Positions 16,833 to 26,402 are shown, counted from the first letter of the stretch. The stretch: DNA of 64,000 nucleotides from Streptomyces sp. MspMP-M5 (GCF_000373585.1 NZ_KB891895.1:1-64000), one strand, 5' to 3'. The notes: generated by a model not told the origin, from the sequence alone. Numbers and translations are program-made.

Positions 16833-19294
16833 TGGGCGGCGCATCGCGACGCGACGAGATCCACGCCGCCCTGCGAGCCGTACTCGACCCGGCGGACCGC
16901 CTGGTGGTGGTGCACTCGTCACTGTTCGCCTTCCGCACCCCCACCGACGGGCTGCGCGGTGACCTCCTGGCCGCGCTGCGCGCCCTCGTCGCGGACGGCA
17001 TCACCGTGGCGCTGCCCGCGGTGACCTTCGAGTTCTGCCGTACGAAGGAGTACCACCACCGGCGGTCCGTGCCGAACACCGGAGTGCTGGTCGAGTGGTT
17101 CCTCGACCTGCCGGAGGTCCGCCGCACCCCGCACCCCGTGTACTCCTTCGCCGTCGCGGGGCCGTTGGCCGACGAGTTGACGGCCTGCCGCTCGGACACC
17201 GCGTTCGGCGCGGACACCGTCTTCGAGGTGTTCGAGCGCCGCGGCGCCCGGATCGTCACCCTGGGCGCCGGCTGGAACTCCTGCACCCAAGTACACCGCT
17301 ACGAGGAACTGGCCCAGGTGCCGTACCGGCACCCCATGACGGTCAGCGGCACGGCGGACTTCGGTACCGGCCCGGTCCGGCTCGACCTGGAGATGATCGT
17401 CCGGGACACGGCCCTGAAGTCCACACTGGACTTCGCTCCGGTCTTCGACCGTCTGCGGGAGTCCGGCGCCATGGCGCGCGCCGAGCTCTGGGGCACCACC
17501 CTGGAATCGGTCGCCACGACCGAACTCGCCCGCGTATGCGGTGAGCTGATGGCCGACGACCCCTACGTGCTGCTGCGGGAGCCCCGGGTGATCGAGCACC
17601 GGGCGCGCCAGCTGGCCGCCGAGCCCGTACGGCTGGCCGTACTGGGCTCGCGCAACCTGGAGATCCTGGCCGGTGAGATGGCCGCCGAGGGCAGTCGGGT
17701 GCTCGGCTTCGCGCCGCACACCCTGTACGTACCGGAGTACGGCACCCTCGCCCGCGAGATCCACGATCCGGACTCGACGCTGCGCGGCTTCGGCCCGCAG
17801 GCGAGCTTCTTCGTCGACCGGCTGGAGGACGTGCTCGGCGTCGAGGAGCTGGACGACGCCGACGGCGAGCGCCTCGGGGGCGCGCTGGAGCACTACACCG
17901 GGCTGGTCTCCGCCTACGCCGAGACCACCGACCGGCCCGTGTTCGTACTGTCCTTCGCGCCGCTTCAGCCGTACGCGGCCGGCGTCGGCGCGCTGCTGCG
18001 CGAGGCCGACCGCCTGTTGCGCGAGGCGCTGAGCGCGCACGACCACGTCCACGTCATCGAACTGCCCGAGATCATCGCACGGGTCGACGGCGGCCCCCTG
18101 GTGGACCCGCGACTGTGGCTGGTGGGCCGCGTCCCGCACGGTGTGGCGCTCAGCAAGGCGCTGGCGCGCCGGTTCTGGGGGCTGACGCTGTCGGTGACGG
18201 GCAGGACCGCCCGGGTCATCGTCACCGACCTCGACAACACCCTGTGGCACGGCGTCGTCGGCGAGGACGGTATCGAGGGCATCCAGGTCGGCACGGACCA
18301 CCCCGGCAACGCGCACCACAGGCTTCAGCGCGCGCTGAAGTCGCTGCGCGAGCGCGGCATCGCACTCGCCGTGTGCAGCAAGAACGACGAGGATCTGGCG
18401 CTGCGCGCGATCCGCGAGCACTCCGGGATGGTGCTGCGCGAGGACGACTTCGTGGCAACCGAGATCAGCTGGCGGCCGAAGGCCGAGGCGATCGCCGACA
18501 TCGCGGAGCGGCTCAACGTGGGCCTGTCCAACGTCCTGTTCCTCGACGACAACCCCGTGGAGCGCACGCGGGTACGCGAGTTCCTGCCCCAGGTCATCGT
18601 GCCGGAGCTGCCCGAGGACCCGGCGGGATACGCGGACGTGCTGCTGGACAGCCCGTTCACCACGGTCTTCAACGTGACCGAGGCCGATCGCAGGCGCACC
18701 GAGCAGTACCGGGCACGCGAACAGGTCGAGCGGCGCCGGCGCGGCTTCGAGCGGATCGAGGACTTCTACGCCTCGCTGGAGACCGAGCTGCACCTCAGCC
18801 CGCTGACCGAGGGCAACACGGCACGCGCGGAACAACTGTGCGCGAAGACCAACCAGTTCAACACGACCACCCGCCGCCACACGCGCGCCGAGCTGCGCAG
18901 GCTGGCCGCGGCTCCGGAGTCGGACGTGCTGGTCCTCGGGGTGGCCGACCGGTTCAGCGCGCGTGAGGACCTGGGCCTGCTGGTGCTCTCGCACCAGGGC
19001 ACGGAGACCACGGTGGACGCGTATCTGCTGTCCTGCCGCGTGCTGGGCCGGGGTGTTGAGGCCGGCGTACTGCGCGTGCTGGCGGCCGGACTGGCCGCCG
19101 ACGGCCGCACCCGCTTGCACGGCCTCGTGGTGCCGACCGAACGCAACGCGCCCTGCCGCACGGTGTTCGCGGACGCCGGCTTCTCCCCCGGAGCCGCCGA
19201 GGGCACCTGGCACCTGGATCTGACCGGCGACCACACCGCCCCCTCATGGCTGCGGATCCACGACCACACCGAGCCGGAGAACCACCATGCATGA
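16832..19294 (+). CDS. AAC(3)-like acyltransferase domain fused to FkbH-type HAD protein
   Basis: 820 aa. Residues 1 to about 250 resemble aminoglycoside N3-acetyltransferases (VVHSSLFAF, HPVYSFAVAGPLA, GAGWNSCTQVH). Residues about 255-820 are FkbH-like: a GDSL-like linker, the HAD-IIIC nucleophile motif VTDLDNTLWHGVVGEDG near 466, CSKNDE, LFLDDNPVER near 569, and a C-terminal GNAT-like domain. FkbH proteins take 1,3-bisphosphoglycerate and load a glyceryl unit on an ACP; here the ACP is at the end of the next protein. ATG 16832 overlaps the previous stop by one base (TGATG). The AAC(3)-like part may acylate an amine of the intermediate. Confidence 0.87.
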   Translation: MGGASRRDEIHAALRAVLDPADRLVVVHSSLFAFRTPTDGLRGDLLAALRALVADGITVALPAVTFEFCRTKEYHHRRSVPNTGVLVEWFLDLPEVRRTPHPVYSFAVAGPLADELTACRSDTAFGADTVFEVFERRGARIVTLGAGWNSCTQVHRYEELAQVPYRHPMTVSGTADFGTGPVRLDLEMIVRDTALKSTLDFAPVFDRLRESGAMARAELWGTTLESVATTELARVCGELMADDPYVLLREPRVIEHRARQLAAEPVRLAVLGSRNLEILAGEMAAEGSRVLGFAPHTLYVPEYGTLAREIHDPDSTLRGFGPQASFFVDRLEDVLGVEELDDADGERLGGALEHYTGLVSAYAETTDRPVFVLSFAPLQPYAAGVGALLREADRLLREALSAHDHVHVIELPEIIARVDGGPLVDPRLWLVGRVPHGVALSKALARRFWGLTLSVTGRTARVIVTDLDNTLWHGVVGEDGIEGIQVGTDHPGNAHHRLQRALKSLRERGIALAVCSKNDEDLALRAIREHSGMVLREDDFVATEISWRPKAEAIADIAERLNVGLSNVLFLDDNPVERTRVREFLPQVIVPELPEDPAGYADVLLDSPFTTVFNVTEADRRRTEQYRAREQVERRRRGFERIEDFYASLETELHLSPLTEGNTARAEQLCAKTNQFNTTTRRHTRAELRRLAAAPESDVLVLGVADRFSAREDLGLLVLSHQGTETTVDAYLLSCRVLGRGVEAGVLRVLAAGLAADGRTRLHGLVVPTERNAPCRTVFADAGFSPGAAEGTWHLDLTGDHTAPSWLRIHDHTEPENHHA

Positions 19295-20729
19295 CGTCAA
19301 GCCGGGCGACATCGCCCACAGCAGCCACAGCTTCACCGCCGCGGAGTTCACCGCCTTCGCCGCGGCCACCGGCGACCACAACCCCATCCACCACGACCCG
19401 GAACACGCCGCCGGGACCGCATTCGGCGCACCGATCGTGCCGCTGGTGATGGCGCTCGGTCCGGTGTCCGCACTGATCGGCATGGTCGTTCCCGGCCCCG
19501 GTGCGGTCATCCTCGACACCGCGTTCCGCCCGGTGCGTGCCGTCGCCTTCGACCGACGCGTCGACTACTCGCTCAAGGTGCGCTCGGTGAGCGCGGCGAC
19601 CGGGGTGCTGACCTGTCGGCTCCTGGCGTTCCAGGACCGCGAGGTCGTCCTCGAAGGCGAGATCAGGACGACCGTACGGGCCCCGCGGCCCCGGCCCGAC
19701 GAGACCACCGGGGGACGCCTGATCCCGGCGGACGCCCGCGGGCTCGCCGTGGTGACCGGCGCGGCCGGGGACATCGGCTCCGCGGTCGCCCGCGAACTGG
19801 CCAGGCAGGGCTGGGACCTCGTGCTCGTGCACCGCGGCGGCGCGGACCCGCTCGTCCGGCAGTGCGAGGAGGCCGGGGCCACCGTCCAGTCGGTGACGGT
19901 CGATCTGGCTGATCCCGCCGGGCGTGCGGCAGCGGCTGCGGAGATCGCGGCCCGCACCCCGACCGCGCTGGTGCACGCGGCCGCCGCACCGCTGGCGGCG
20001 GGGCACCAGGAGCACCTGGAGATCGGCTACGCGGCGCTGCGCGACCTGGCCGACGCCGTGCTCGAGGGCATGCTCGTGCGCCAGCGCGGCGTGGTCGTCC
20101 TGCTCGGCTCGCAGGCCACGCGCTACCACCCGCGCGGCTGGTCGGACTACGTCGCCGCCAAGGCCGCGGCGGAGAGCGTCCTGCACGGCATCGACCGCCA
20201 CCACGGTGCCCACGGCATCCGCACGGTCGTCGTCGAGCCGGGCTATGTCCAGGGCGGGTACTCGGCGGCGGTCCGGCCGGCCGACGTCCTCGGCCTGCTG
20301 CCCGAGGAGGTCGCGGAACTGGTCGCCGCGGAGCTGCGCGCGGCGGACGCGCCGGCGCGGCGGGTGTGGCTCACGCCGGAGGGCGTCACCCGGTTCGCCC
20401 TGGACGGCGCTCAGGAGGCGGCGGCTCCCCCGGCCGCTTCCCCTGCCTCCCCTCCGGTGCACGCCGAGCGTGCGGCCCCGGCGCCGGGGACGGCACCGAA
20501 CGACCTCACCGGCCGCGTCGAGGCAGCTGTGCGCAGCGTTCTGGGGGCCGGGGCGGACGTGCGCGAGGGGGGTGTCGGACTGACGCCGGGCTGGGACTCT
20601 CTGGGGCAGATCCAGATCGTGCTCGCGGTCGAGGCGGAGTTCGGCATCCGGCTGCCCGCGGCGAGCCTCACGGGAACGGGCCGTTTCGACCAACTCTGCC
20701 GCGTGGTGGCCGAACAGGTCGGGGCGTGA
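19287..20729 (+). CDS. MaoC dehydratase - SDR reductase - acyl carrier protein fusion
   Basis: 480 aa with three parts. Residues 1-130: hotdog MaoC-like hydratase with the catalytic Asp/His segment FAAATGDHNPIHHD. Residues about 150-365: short-chain dehydrogenase with VVTGAAGDIGSAVA and YVAAKAA (catalytic Tyr and Lys). A 40-residue Ala/Pro linker follows, then an ACP (about 410-480) with the phosphopantetheine serine in GWDSLGQIQI (about 437). Such a single-chain hydratase-reductase-carrier is unusual. It overlaps the FkbH gene by 8 bases. The ACP is the likely acceptor of the unit loaded by FkbH. Confidence 0.87.
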   Translation: MHDVKPGDIAHSSHSFTAAEFTAFAAATGDHNPIHHDPEHAAGTAFGAPIVPLVMALGPVSALIGMVVPGPGAVILDTAFRPVRAVAFDRRVDYSLKVRSVSAATGVLTCRLLAFQDREVVLEGEIRTTVRAPRPRPDETTGGRLIPADARGLAVVTGAAGDIGSAVARELARQGWDLVLVHRGGADPLVRQCEEAGATVQSVTVDLADPAGRAAAAAEIAARTPTALVHAAAAPLAAGHQEHLEIGYAALRDLADAVLEGMLVRQRGVVVLLGSQATRYHPRGWSDYVAAKAAAESVLHGIDRHHGAHGIRTVVVEPGYVQGGYSAAVRPADVLGLLPEEVAELVAAELRAADAPARRVWLTPEGVTRFALDGAQEAAAPPAASPASPPVHAERAAPAPGTAPNDLTGRVEAAVRSVLGAGADVREGGVGLTPGWDSLGQIQIVLAVEAEFGIRLPAASLTGTGRFDQLCRVVAEQVGA

Positions 20730-20737
20730 GCGTGCGG

Positions 20738-21469
20738 TCAGTTCCAGCAACCACAGGACGCCGGGCGGGCGGTGAACGCCACGTCCGTGTCCGGCACCGC
20801 GGCGACCCGCCCCGCCGGCGGGGAGAGGGCGAAGTCCGCCGCCGGGTCGATCTCGTCGAACGAGGCGAAGAGGTGAGTACGCGGGAACCAGTCGCCGAAC
20901 GGTGCCGTGGACTCGCCGATGCCGATGAACTGGCTGCCGGTGGCCACCGCGGCCCGTACGTCCCACGGCCCGTCGCCCACGGAGATCACCCGGTCGAATC
21001 CGGTGCCCGCCTGACGGACGGCCTCGCGTACCACGTGCTCCCGGAAGGTGTGGTCACTGGCGGTGGCCACCGGCCCGGCCGCGCCGAGCGGCGCCAGCTT
21101 CACCTCGGTGACCTTCCGCATGCCGCCGGTGGCGAAGGCCACGGCGTACTCCTCGGACGCGGTCAGCGCCTTGAGGAAGGCGGCGGCGCCCGGTATCTGC
21201 TCGACGCCGTCGTGTGCGGTGGCGGCCACGAAGCGCTCGGCCAGCCGGTCGGCGAAGGCCAGGGTCTCCGCCGCGTCGGGGAGCCGGCCCGTGTTGCGGC
21301 GGAAGACCTCACGGAAGATCCACGAATCCGTGTGGTGGGCGTAGCCGCCCCATGCGGAGTCGATCTCCGTGAGCCCGCTGTCGCGCAGTGCGCCGGAGAA
21401 GGCGGCCTGGTGCGGGGCGACGCTGCGCAGCAGCGTGCCGTCGATGTCGAAGACGATCAGGGTGGTCAT
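20738..21469 (-). CDS. HAD family hydrolase (phosphatase)
   Basis: A 243-aa HAD phosphatase with the nucleophile motif VFDIDGTLL, a cap region, ATGG (motif 2) and SVGDGPWDVRAA (motif 4). It lies on the minus strand between plus-strand biosynthetic genes, its end 8 bp from the MaoC-SDR-ACP end and its start 56 bp from the adenylation gene. It could remove the phosphate left on a glyceryl-type or cytidylylated intermediate. Stand-alone phosphonatase-like or phosphoglycolate phosphatase roles cannot be excluded. Confidence 0.85.
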   Translation of the reverse strand: MTTLIVFDIDGTLLRSVAPHQAAFSGALRDSGLTEIDSAWGGYAHHTDSWIFREVFRRNTGRLPDAAETLAFADRLAERFVAATAHDGVEQIPGAAAFLKALTASEEYAVAFATGGMRKVTEVKLAPLGAAGPVATASDHTFREHVVREAVRQAGTGFDRVISVGDGPWDVRAAVATGSQFIGIGESTAPFGDWFPRTHLFASFDEIDPAADFALSPPAGRVAAVPDTDVAFTARPASCGCWN

Positions 21470-21525
21470 GGCCTGCTCCCTCGGTCGGACTCACTGATGC
21501 ATGATCGTAAGGGAAGGGGCAGGGC

Positions 21526-23418
21526 ATGCCACTGACTCGGAGTGGGCCCACGGCCCACACGATCCGACTGGACGCGCGGGCCGTCGCCGCCGCCGCGGAC
21601 CTCGCCGCCACCGCGGGCACGACGGCCGGACAGATCCTGGGCAGGGCCTGTTCCGCCCTGATGGCCCGGCTGTGCCGCCTCGACAGCGAGGCGCTGGCTT
21701 ACGGGGTCGGCCACCCCGGGGACACGCCGACCGCCGCACAACTGCCGGACGGCACAGCGGAGTTCACGTTCGGTCCGGTGACCGACGACATCGCCGCCGC
21801 GCTCGACGCCTGCGCCGGCCCCTTCGTCACTGCCGCCCTCGCCACGCCGGAACGGGCCCTCGGCGACGTCGAGTTGATCGGCGATGCCGACTGGACACGC
21901 CTGTCCGCCTGGTCGTCCGGGCCGGGCGCGGCCCCGGTCGACGTGCCCGCCCACCGGATGTTCGCCGAGTGGGCGCACCAACAGCCCGAAGCCGTCGCCG
22001 TGTCCAGCGGCGAGGCCACGCTGACCTACCGGGAGCTGCTGGAGTACGCCACCGGCATCGCCCGCGAGCTGCTCCGCCGCGGCATACGCACCGGCGACCC
22101 CGTGGGCCTGCTGTTCGAGCGGGGTGTCGCGTCCATCGCCGCGATGGTCGGCACGGCGCTGGCCGGCGCGACCGCCGTCCCGCTCGACCCGAACTACCCC
22201 GAGCCGCGGCTGCGGCTGATGATGTCCGGGCCCTGCGTGCGGCTCACCCTCACCGATACCGCGCTCGCCGGGACCGTCCCCCTCGGCGACACCCTGCCGG
22301 TGGACGGCATCGCACCGTCCGGCGAACCGCTCCAGGCAGCCGTGCCCGAGGTCGCCACGGTGATGTACACCTCCGGCTCGACCGGGCGCCCCAAGGGCGT
22401 CCAGCTCACCCACCGCGGGGTCGCCCGGCTGACCCGGGAGGAGCGCATCGACTTCGGCCCCGGCGACGCCGTCCTCCAGCTGGCGCCCGCCACCTTCGAC
22501 GCGGCGCTGCTGGAAGTGTGGTGCACGCTGGCCCGCGGCGCACGGCTGGAGGTCGCCCCGCCCGGACCGCTGACGCTGACCGAACTCGCCGAGCTGATCA
22601 GCGGGCGGAACATCAGCGCCCTCTGGCTCACCGCCGGGCTCTTCCACCAGATGGCCGAGCACCAGCCGGACGCCTTCGCCGGCGTGCGCCGGCTGTTCAC
22701 CGGAGGCGATGTGGTCTCGCCGCACCACGTGAACGCCGTGCTCGCCCGGCATGCCGGGCTCACCGTGGTCAACGGCTACGGCCCTACCGAGAACACCACG
22801 TTCACCTGCTGCCACGTGCTGCGCGAGCCGCTGCCCGCGGGAACGGCCACGGTGCCCATTGGTACACCGGTGCGGAACACCCGGGTCTACGTGGTGGACC
22901 GCGGCGGCCACCCGGTACCGCCGGGAGTGCCCGGCGAGTTGTGGGTGGCCGGCGACGGCCTCGCGGCAGGCTACCTGGGACTGCCGGACCAGAGCGCCGA
23001 GCGCTTCCCCGTCCCCCGTGCCGGGCGCCTGGCGGGGATCCGCTGCTACCGCACCGGCGACCTCGCCCGCTTCCGCGCCGACGGCACCCTGGAGTTCCTC
23101 GGCCGCGAGGACGCCCAGGCCAAGGTCAACGGACACCGGATCGAACCCGGCGAGGTCGAGCAGGCCGTGCTCGCCGTGCCGGGTGTGCGCGGGGCCTGCG
23201 TCCTGGTGGAGACCGACCCGTTGGGCGGCAAGCGGCTGGCCGCCCACATCGCCGGCGACGACAAGGGCCTGGCCAAGGCCGTGCGGGCGGCGCTGCGGGC
23301 CACTCTGCCCGGCTACCTGGTCCCCGCCCGCTACATCGTCGTCGACGGCTTTCCGTTGACCGCCAACGGAAAGATCGACCGGAACCGGCTGTCCGCCGGA
23401 GAGAGCGAGTCCCGATGA
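21526..23418 (+). CDS. NRPS adenylation protein
   Basis: A 630-aa protein. The first 130 or so residues look like the tail of a condensation domain (ending ERALGDVELIGDADW) and the rest is a complete adenylation domain: MYTSGSTGRPKG (A3, about 281), LAPATFDAALLEVW (A4), NGYGPTENTT (A5), GELWVAGDGLA (A6), YRTGDLARF (A7), KVNGHRIEPGEVE (A8) and the A10 lysine in TANGKIDRNRL. It activates an amino or related acid; I do not assign the specificity code. The start has a strong purine-rich site (AAGGGAAGGGG). Stop overlaps the PCP start (ATGA). Confidence 0.92.
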   Translation: MPLTRSGPTAHTIRLDARAVAAAADLAATAGTTAGQILGRACSALMARLCRLDSEALAYGVGHPGDTPTAAQLPDGTAEFTFGPVTDDIAAALDACAGPFVTAALATPERALGDVELIGDADWTRLSAWSSGPGAAPVDVPAHRMFAEWAHQQPEAVAVSSGEATLTYRELLEYATGIARELLRRGIRTGDPVGLLFERGVASIAAMVGTALAGATAVPLDPNYPEPRLRLMMSGPCVRLTLTDTALAGTVPLGDTLPVDGIAPSGEPLQAAVPEVATVMYTSGSTGRPKGVQLTHRGVARLTREERIDFGPGDAVLQLAPATFDAALLEVWCTLARGARLEVAPPGPLTLTELAELISGRNISALWLTAGLFHQMAEHQPDAFAGVRRLFTGGDVVSPHHVNAVLARHAGLTVVNGYGPTENTTFTCCHVLREPLPAGTATVPIGTPVRNTRVYVVDRGGHPVPPGVPGELWVAGDGLAAGYLGLPDQSAERFPVPRAGRLAGIRCYRTGDLARFRADGTLEFLGREDAQAKVNGHRIEPGEVEQAVLAVPGVRGACVLVETDPLGGKRLAAHIAGDDKGLAKAVRAALRATLPGYLVPARYIVVDGFPLTANGKIDRNRLSAGESESR

Positions 23419-23660
23419 GCACGACCGCACGAGAGGCCGTGGCGGAGATCTGGGCCGAGGTACTGGGCACCAGCATCGACGAGGAGTCCGACTTCTTCCT
23501 GCTCGGCGGCCACTCCCTGCTGGCCACCCAAATGGTGGCCCGATTGGAGGCGGCACTGGGAGTCAAGGTCACCATGCGCGAGGTGCTGGAGTACCCCGAG
23601 TTCGGCGAGTTCGCCGACCTGGTGACCCAGCGCGTCGACACCGCCGCCCCGACAGCCTAG
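23415..23660 (+). CDS. Stand-alone peptidyl carrier protein
   Basis: An 81-aa carrier protein with the phosphopantetheine site LLGGHSLLATQM; Ser34 is the attachment residue. ATG 23415 overlaps the adenylation stop by 4 bases, so the two are co-made, and the PCP is the obvious partner of the adenylation protein. The condensation domain gene follows 12 bp later. Only the C-terminal part of the longer open frame is real. Confidence 0.92.
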   Translation: MSTTAREAVAEIWAEVLGTSIDEESDFFLLGGHSLLATQMVARLEAALGVKVTMREVLEYPEFGEFADLVTQRVDTAAPTA

Positions 23661-23672
23661 GAGCCCTCGCAG

Positions 23673-24989
23673 ATGTCCGAACCACTGCCCCTGCCGACCC
23701 TGAGCTACCAGGAGGGCAGGCTGCTGATGGACGAGCGCAGCCGCGCCCTGGGGGTGCCGTCGGTCCGCACGATACCCCTGGCCTACCGGGTCCGCGGCCG
23801 GCTCGACCTGCCTCTCCTCGACCGCGCCCTGGCCGAACTGACGGCTCGTCACGAGGCGCTGCGCACCCGGTTCTCCACCCCGAAGGCCCAGTCGGTGCAC
23901 GCCGACACCGTCGTGCGCAGCGTGCTGTTCGAGGCTGACGACGAGGCGACGGCGATCGAACGGGTGCGGGCCGAGGCCGACCGGCCGCTGCCCGCCGACC
24001 AGCCCGAGCGGCTCAGGGTCGCCGTGGTGCGCGTGGCCGAGGACGACCACTTCGTCGTGCTCGTCTTCGACCACCTGGTGGTCGACGGATGGGCGCGGGG
24101 GGTCCTGGTGGACGAACTGTCCGCCCTGTACACGGCCCTGGCCACCGACCGGCAGCCGCAGGTCCCGGAGGTTTCCTACACCTACCAGGACCACGTCCGA
24201 GGCCAGAGCGCGCTGCTGGCCGGCGAGGACGGCGAGCGGATGATGGGCTTCTGGCGCGAGCGGCTCGCCGGCTCGGGGGCGATCCCGCGGCTGGACGTTC
24301 CCAAGCGGGCCCCCGGCGCCACGCCGGAGGGCGGCTACGAGACCCGCCGCCTGCCCGCCCAACTGGCCACCGCAGTACGGACGTTCGCGGCACAGGAACG
24401 GGTCACCCTGTTCATGCTGGTCCTGTGCGTGCTGTACGTCGCCCTGCGCGAACGCACGGGCCATGATGACCAGGCAGTGGCGGTCAACGTCTACAACCGG
24501 GAGACCACCGGCCGGGAGAACCTGGTGGCGCCGCTGGCCGAACTGCTGGTGGTCCGTACCGACCTGGCCGGCGCCACCACCTTCCGGGCCGCGCTGCGCC
24601 GCGTGCGCGGCAGCAGCCTGGACGCGCAGGAGAACGGTGCGATTCCGTTCGCCGAACTGGTCAAGGCGTTCAATCCGGACGAGTACGCCGACCCCGACGC
24701 ACCCATCGGCGTGGTGCTCAACATGCTCTACGCCCAGCTCCACGGCGGTGGCCTCGACCTCGCGCCCGCCGTGACCACCCCCTTTCCGCTGTCCGACGAG
24801 GGCTTCCGCCCCCGCAGCGAGCTGATGCTCGTCGGCGAAGCGGGTGGCGACGAGCTGTCCCTGTCCGCCTACTACCAGGCCGACCGGCTCTCCGCCGCAT
24901 TCGTCACCGGCCTGCTCGACCGCCTGGTCACCCTGCTGGAGCAGGTTGTCGAAGACCCGCTGCTGCCGCTGGACGGCCGCGGTGCCTGA
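23673..24989 (+). CDS. Stand-alone NRPS condensation domain
   Basis: A 438-aa condensation-fold protein. The active-site motif is DHLVVDG rather than the usual HHxxxDG: the second, catalytic histidine is kept and the first is aspartate. Other signs are LSYQEGRLLMDERSR at the start, ALRTRFSTP and YTYQDHVRGQ. It should form an amide or ester between the PCP-bound unit and an acyl-carrier-bound or free partner, for example the ACP of the MaoC-SDR-ACP protein. It ends 8 bases inside the MFS gene. Confidence 0.9.
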   Translation: MSEPLPLPTLSYQEGRLLMDERSRALGVPSVRTIPLAYRVRGRLDLPLLDRALAELTARHEALRTRFSTPKAQSVHADTVVRSVLFEADDEATAIERVRAEADRPLPADQPERLRVAVVRVAEDDHFVVLVFDHLVVDGWARGVLVDELSALYTALATDRQPQVPEVSYTYQDHVRGQSALLAGEDGERMMGFWRERLAGSGAIPRLDVPKRAPGATPEGGYETRRLPAQLATAVRTFAAQERVTLFMLVLCVLYVALRERTGHDDQAVAVNVYNRETTGRENLVAPLAELLVVRTDLAGATTFRAALRRVRGSSLDAQENGAIPFAELVKAFNPDEYADPDAPIGVVLNMLYAQLHGGGLDLAPAVTTPFPLSDEGFRPRSELMLVGEAGGDELSLSAYYQADRLSAAFVTGLLDRLVTLLEQVVEDPLLPLDGRGA

Positions 24990-26223
24990 ACGCCGCGACG
25001 AGATCCTGCTGCGCTCGGCGTACATCGTCTCCACCACGGGTGACTGGGTGTTCCGCTTCGCCCTGCCGGTGCTGGTGCTGCACCTGACCGGCTCGGCGTT
25101 GCTGACCGCGTTCACCTACGCGCTGGAGTTCGTGCCGTATGTACTGGTGGGCCTGTTCAGCGGCGTGATCGCCGACCGGGTGGACCGGCGCAGGCTCATG
25201 GTCCGCTGCGACCTGTGTTCCGCCGTCGTCGTCGGGGGCATCGCACTGCTGTGCCTGCTCGACCGGCCGCCGGTGGCCGCGGTATACGGGGCCGCGTTCG
25301 CGCTGGCCTGTATGCGGCCGCTGTATTTCCCGGCGTTCCAGGGCTTCCTGATGGAACGGGTGCCGCAGGAGCGGCGGGCGGTGATGAACGCGTGGGTCCA
25401 GGGTTCGGACAGCCTGCTCAACATGCTCGGCCCGATCGCGGGCGTCAGCGTGGTCGCCTTCCTCGGCCCCGCGGCGGCCAGCGGGGTCAACGCGGTGTCG
25501 TTCATCCTGTCCGCCGTACTCATCCTGCCCACCGCCGCCGCCCCGGTCACGGCGGCGACGACGGCTCTCCGCGCGTCGCTGCGCGGCATGGCCCCGGACC
25601 TGCTCACCGGCTTCCGACTGCTGTTCTCCGATCCGGTGCTGCGTTCGGGGACGGTCCTGCTGACCCTGACCAACTTCGCGGTGCACGCGATCGAAGCCAA
25701 CCTGGTGTACGTCGTCACGGACGCCACCGGCCAGTCCACCGTCGTCCTCGGGCTGATCGTCGCCGCCCAGGGAGCGGGCGCGGTAGCGGGCGCCGCCGCC
25801 GTCCCCCGCCTGATCAAGCGGTTCAGCGAAGGCGCACTGCTGTCGGCGGGGATGGGAGCGCTCGCCGTGGCCCTGCTCGCGCCGGCCGCCACGGCGGACG
25901 TGTGGGTCCTGGCCCCGGCCTGGGCGCTGGCGGGCGCAGCCACCTCGTTGATCGTCGTGGGCTGGTTCACCTACCGCCAGAAGGTGATCGACACGGAGTA
26001 CATGGGCCGGGCCGTCGCGGTCAACCGGGCCATCTCTTTCACTGCCATCCTCCCGGCCGCGCTGCTGGGCGGCTGGCTGGCCGCGGCCTTCACCCCCGCC
26101 GCGCTGTTCGCCACGGCCGGAGTCGTGCAGGCCATCGCCTGGATCGCAACGGCGACCGGCCAGGTGGGCAGGGCGGGCCGCGAACCCACGCCCGCCGCCA
26201 CCGGCGATCGGGTGGCCGGGTAG
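24982..26223 (+). CDS. MFS exporter
   Basis: A 413-aa membrane protein of the MFS_3 (enterobactin exporter-like) type with about 12 hydrophobic segments and the loop FSGVIADRVDRRRLM. GTG 24982 is chosen because it overlaps the condensation gene and begins just before the first hydrophobic segment. Last gene of the region-2 operon; export of the product is the likely job. Confidence 0.85.
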   Translation: MPERRDEILLRSAYIVSTTGDWVFRFALPVLVLHLTGSALLTAFTYALEFVPYVLVGLFSGVIADRVDRRRLMVRCDLCSAVVVGGIALLCLLDRPPVAAVYGAAFALACMRPLYFPAFQGFLMERVPQERRAVMNAWVQGSDSLLNMLGPIAGVSVVAFLGPAAASGVNAVSFILSAVLILPTAAAPVTAATTALRASLRGMAPDLLTGFRLLFSDPVLRSGTVLLTLTNFAVHAIEANLVYVVTDATGQSTVVLGLIVAAQGAGAVAGAAAVPRLIKRFSEGALLSAGMGALAVALLAPAATADVWVLAPAWALAGAATSLIVVGWFTYRQKVIDTEYMGRAVAVNRAISFTAILPAALLGGWLAAAFTPAALFATAGVVQAIAWIATATGQVGRAGREPTPAATGDRVAG

Positions 26224-26402
26224 GAACAACAGCGCATGTCGCCCGCGTTCGCTGCCCGGGCGACAGCCATACCAGGGCAGCCGCAGCCCGCGTCAGGCAC
26301 GGCCGGATCATCACCGCGGTGAACGCCTACCACTTCGCGGGGCCTCGCGCCGGCTGCTCCTCATCGGCGCGGCATGACTGTTCCTCCTGGCCGGCAACCT
26401 CG
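26224..26402. other. Short gap after the region-2 operon
   Basis: No gene. The sequence runs into the truncated IS630-type remnant on the minus strand. No clear terminator stem is visible. Confidence 0.4.
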
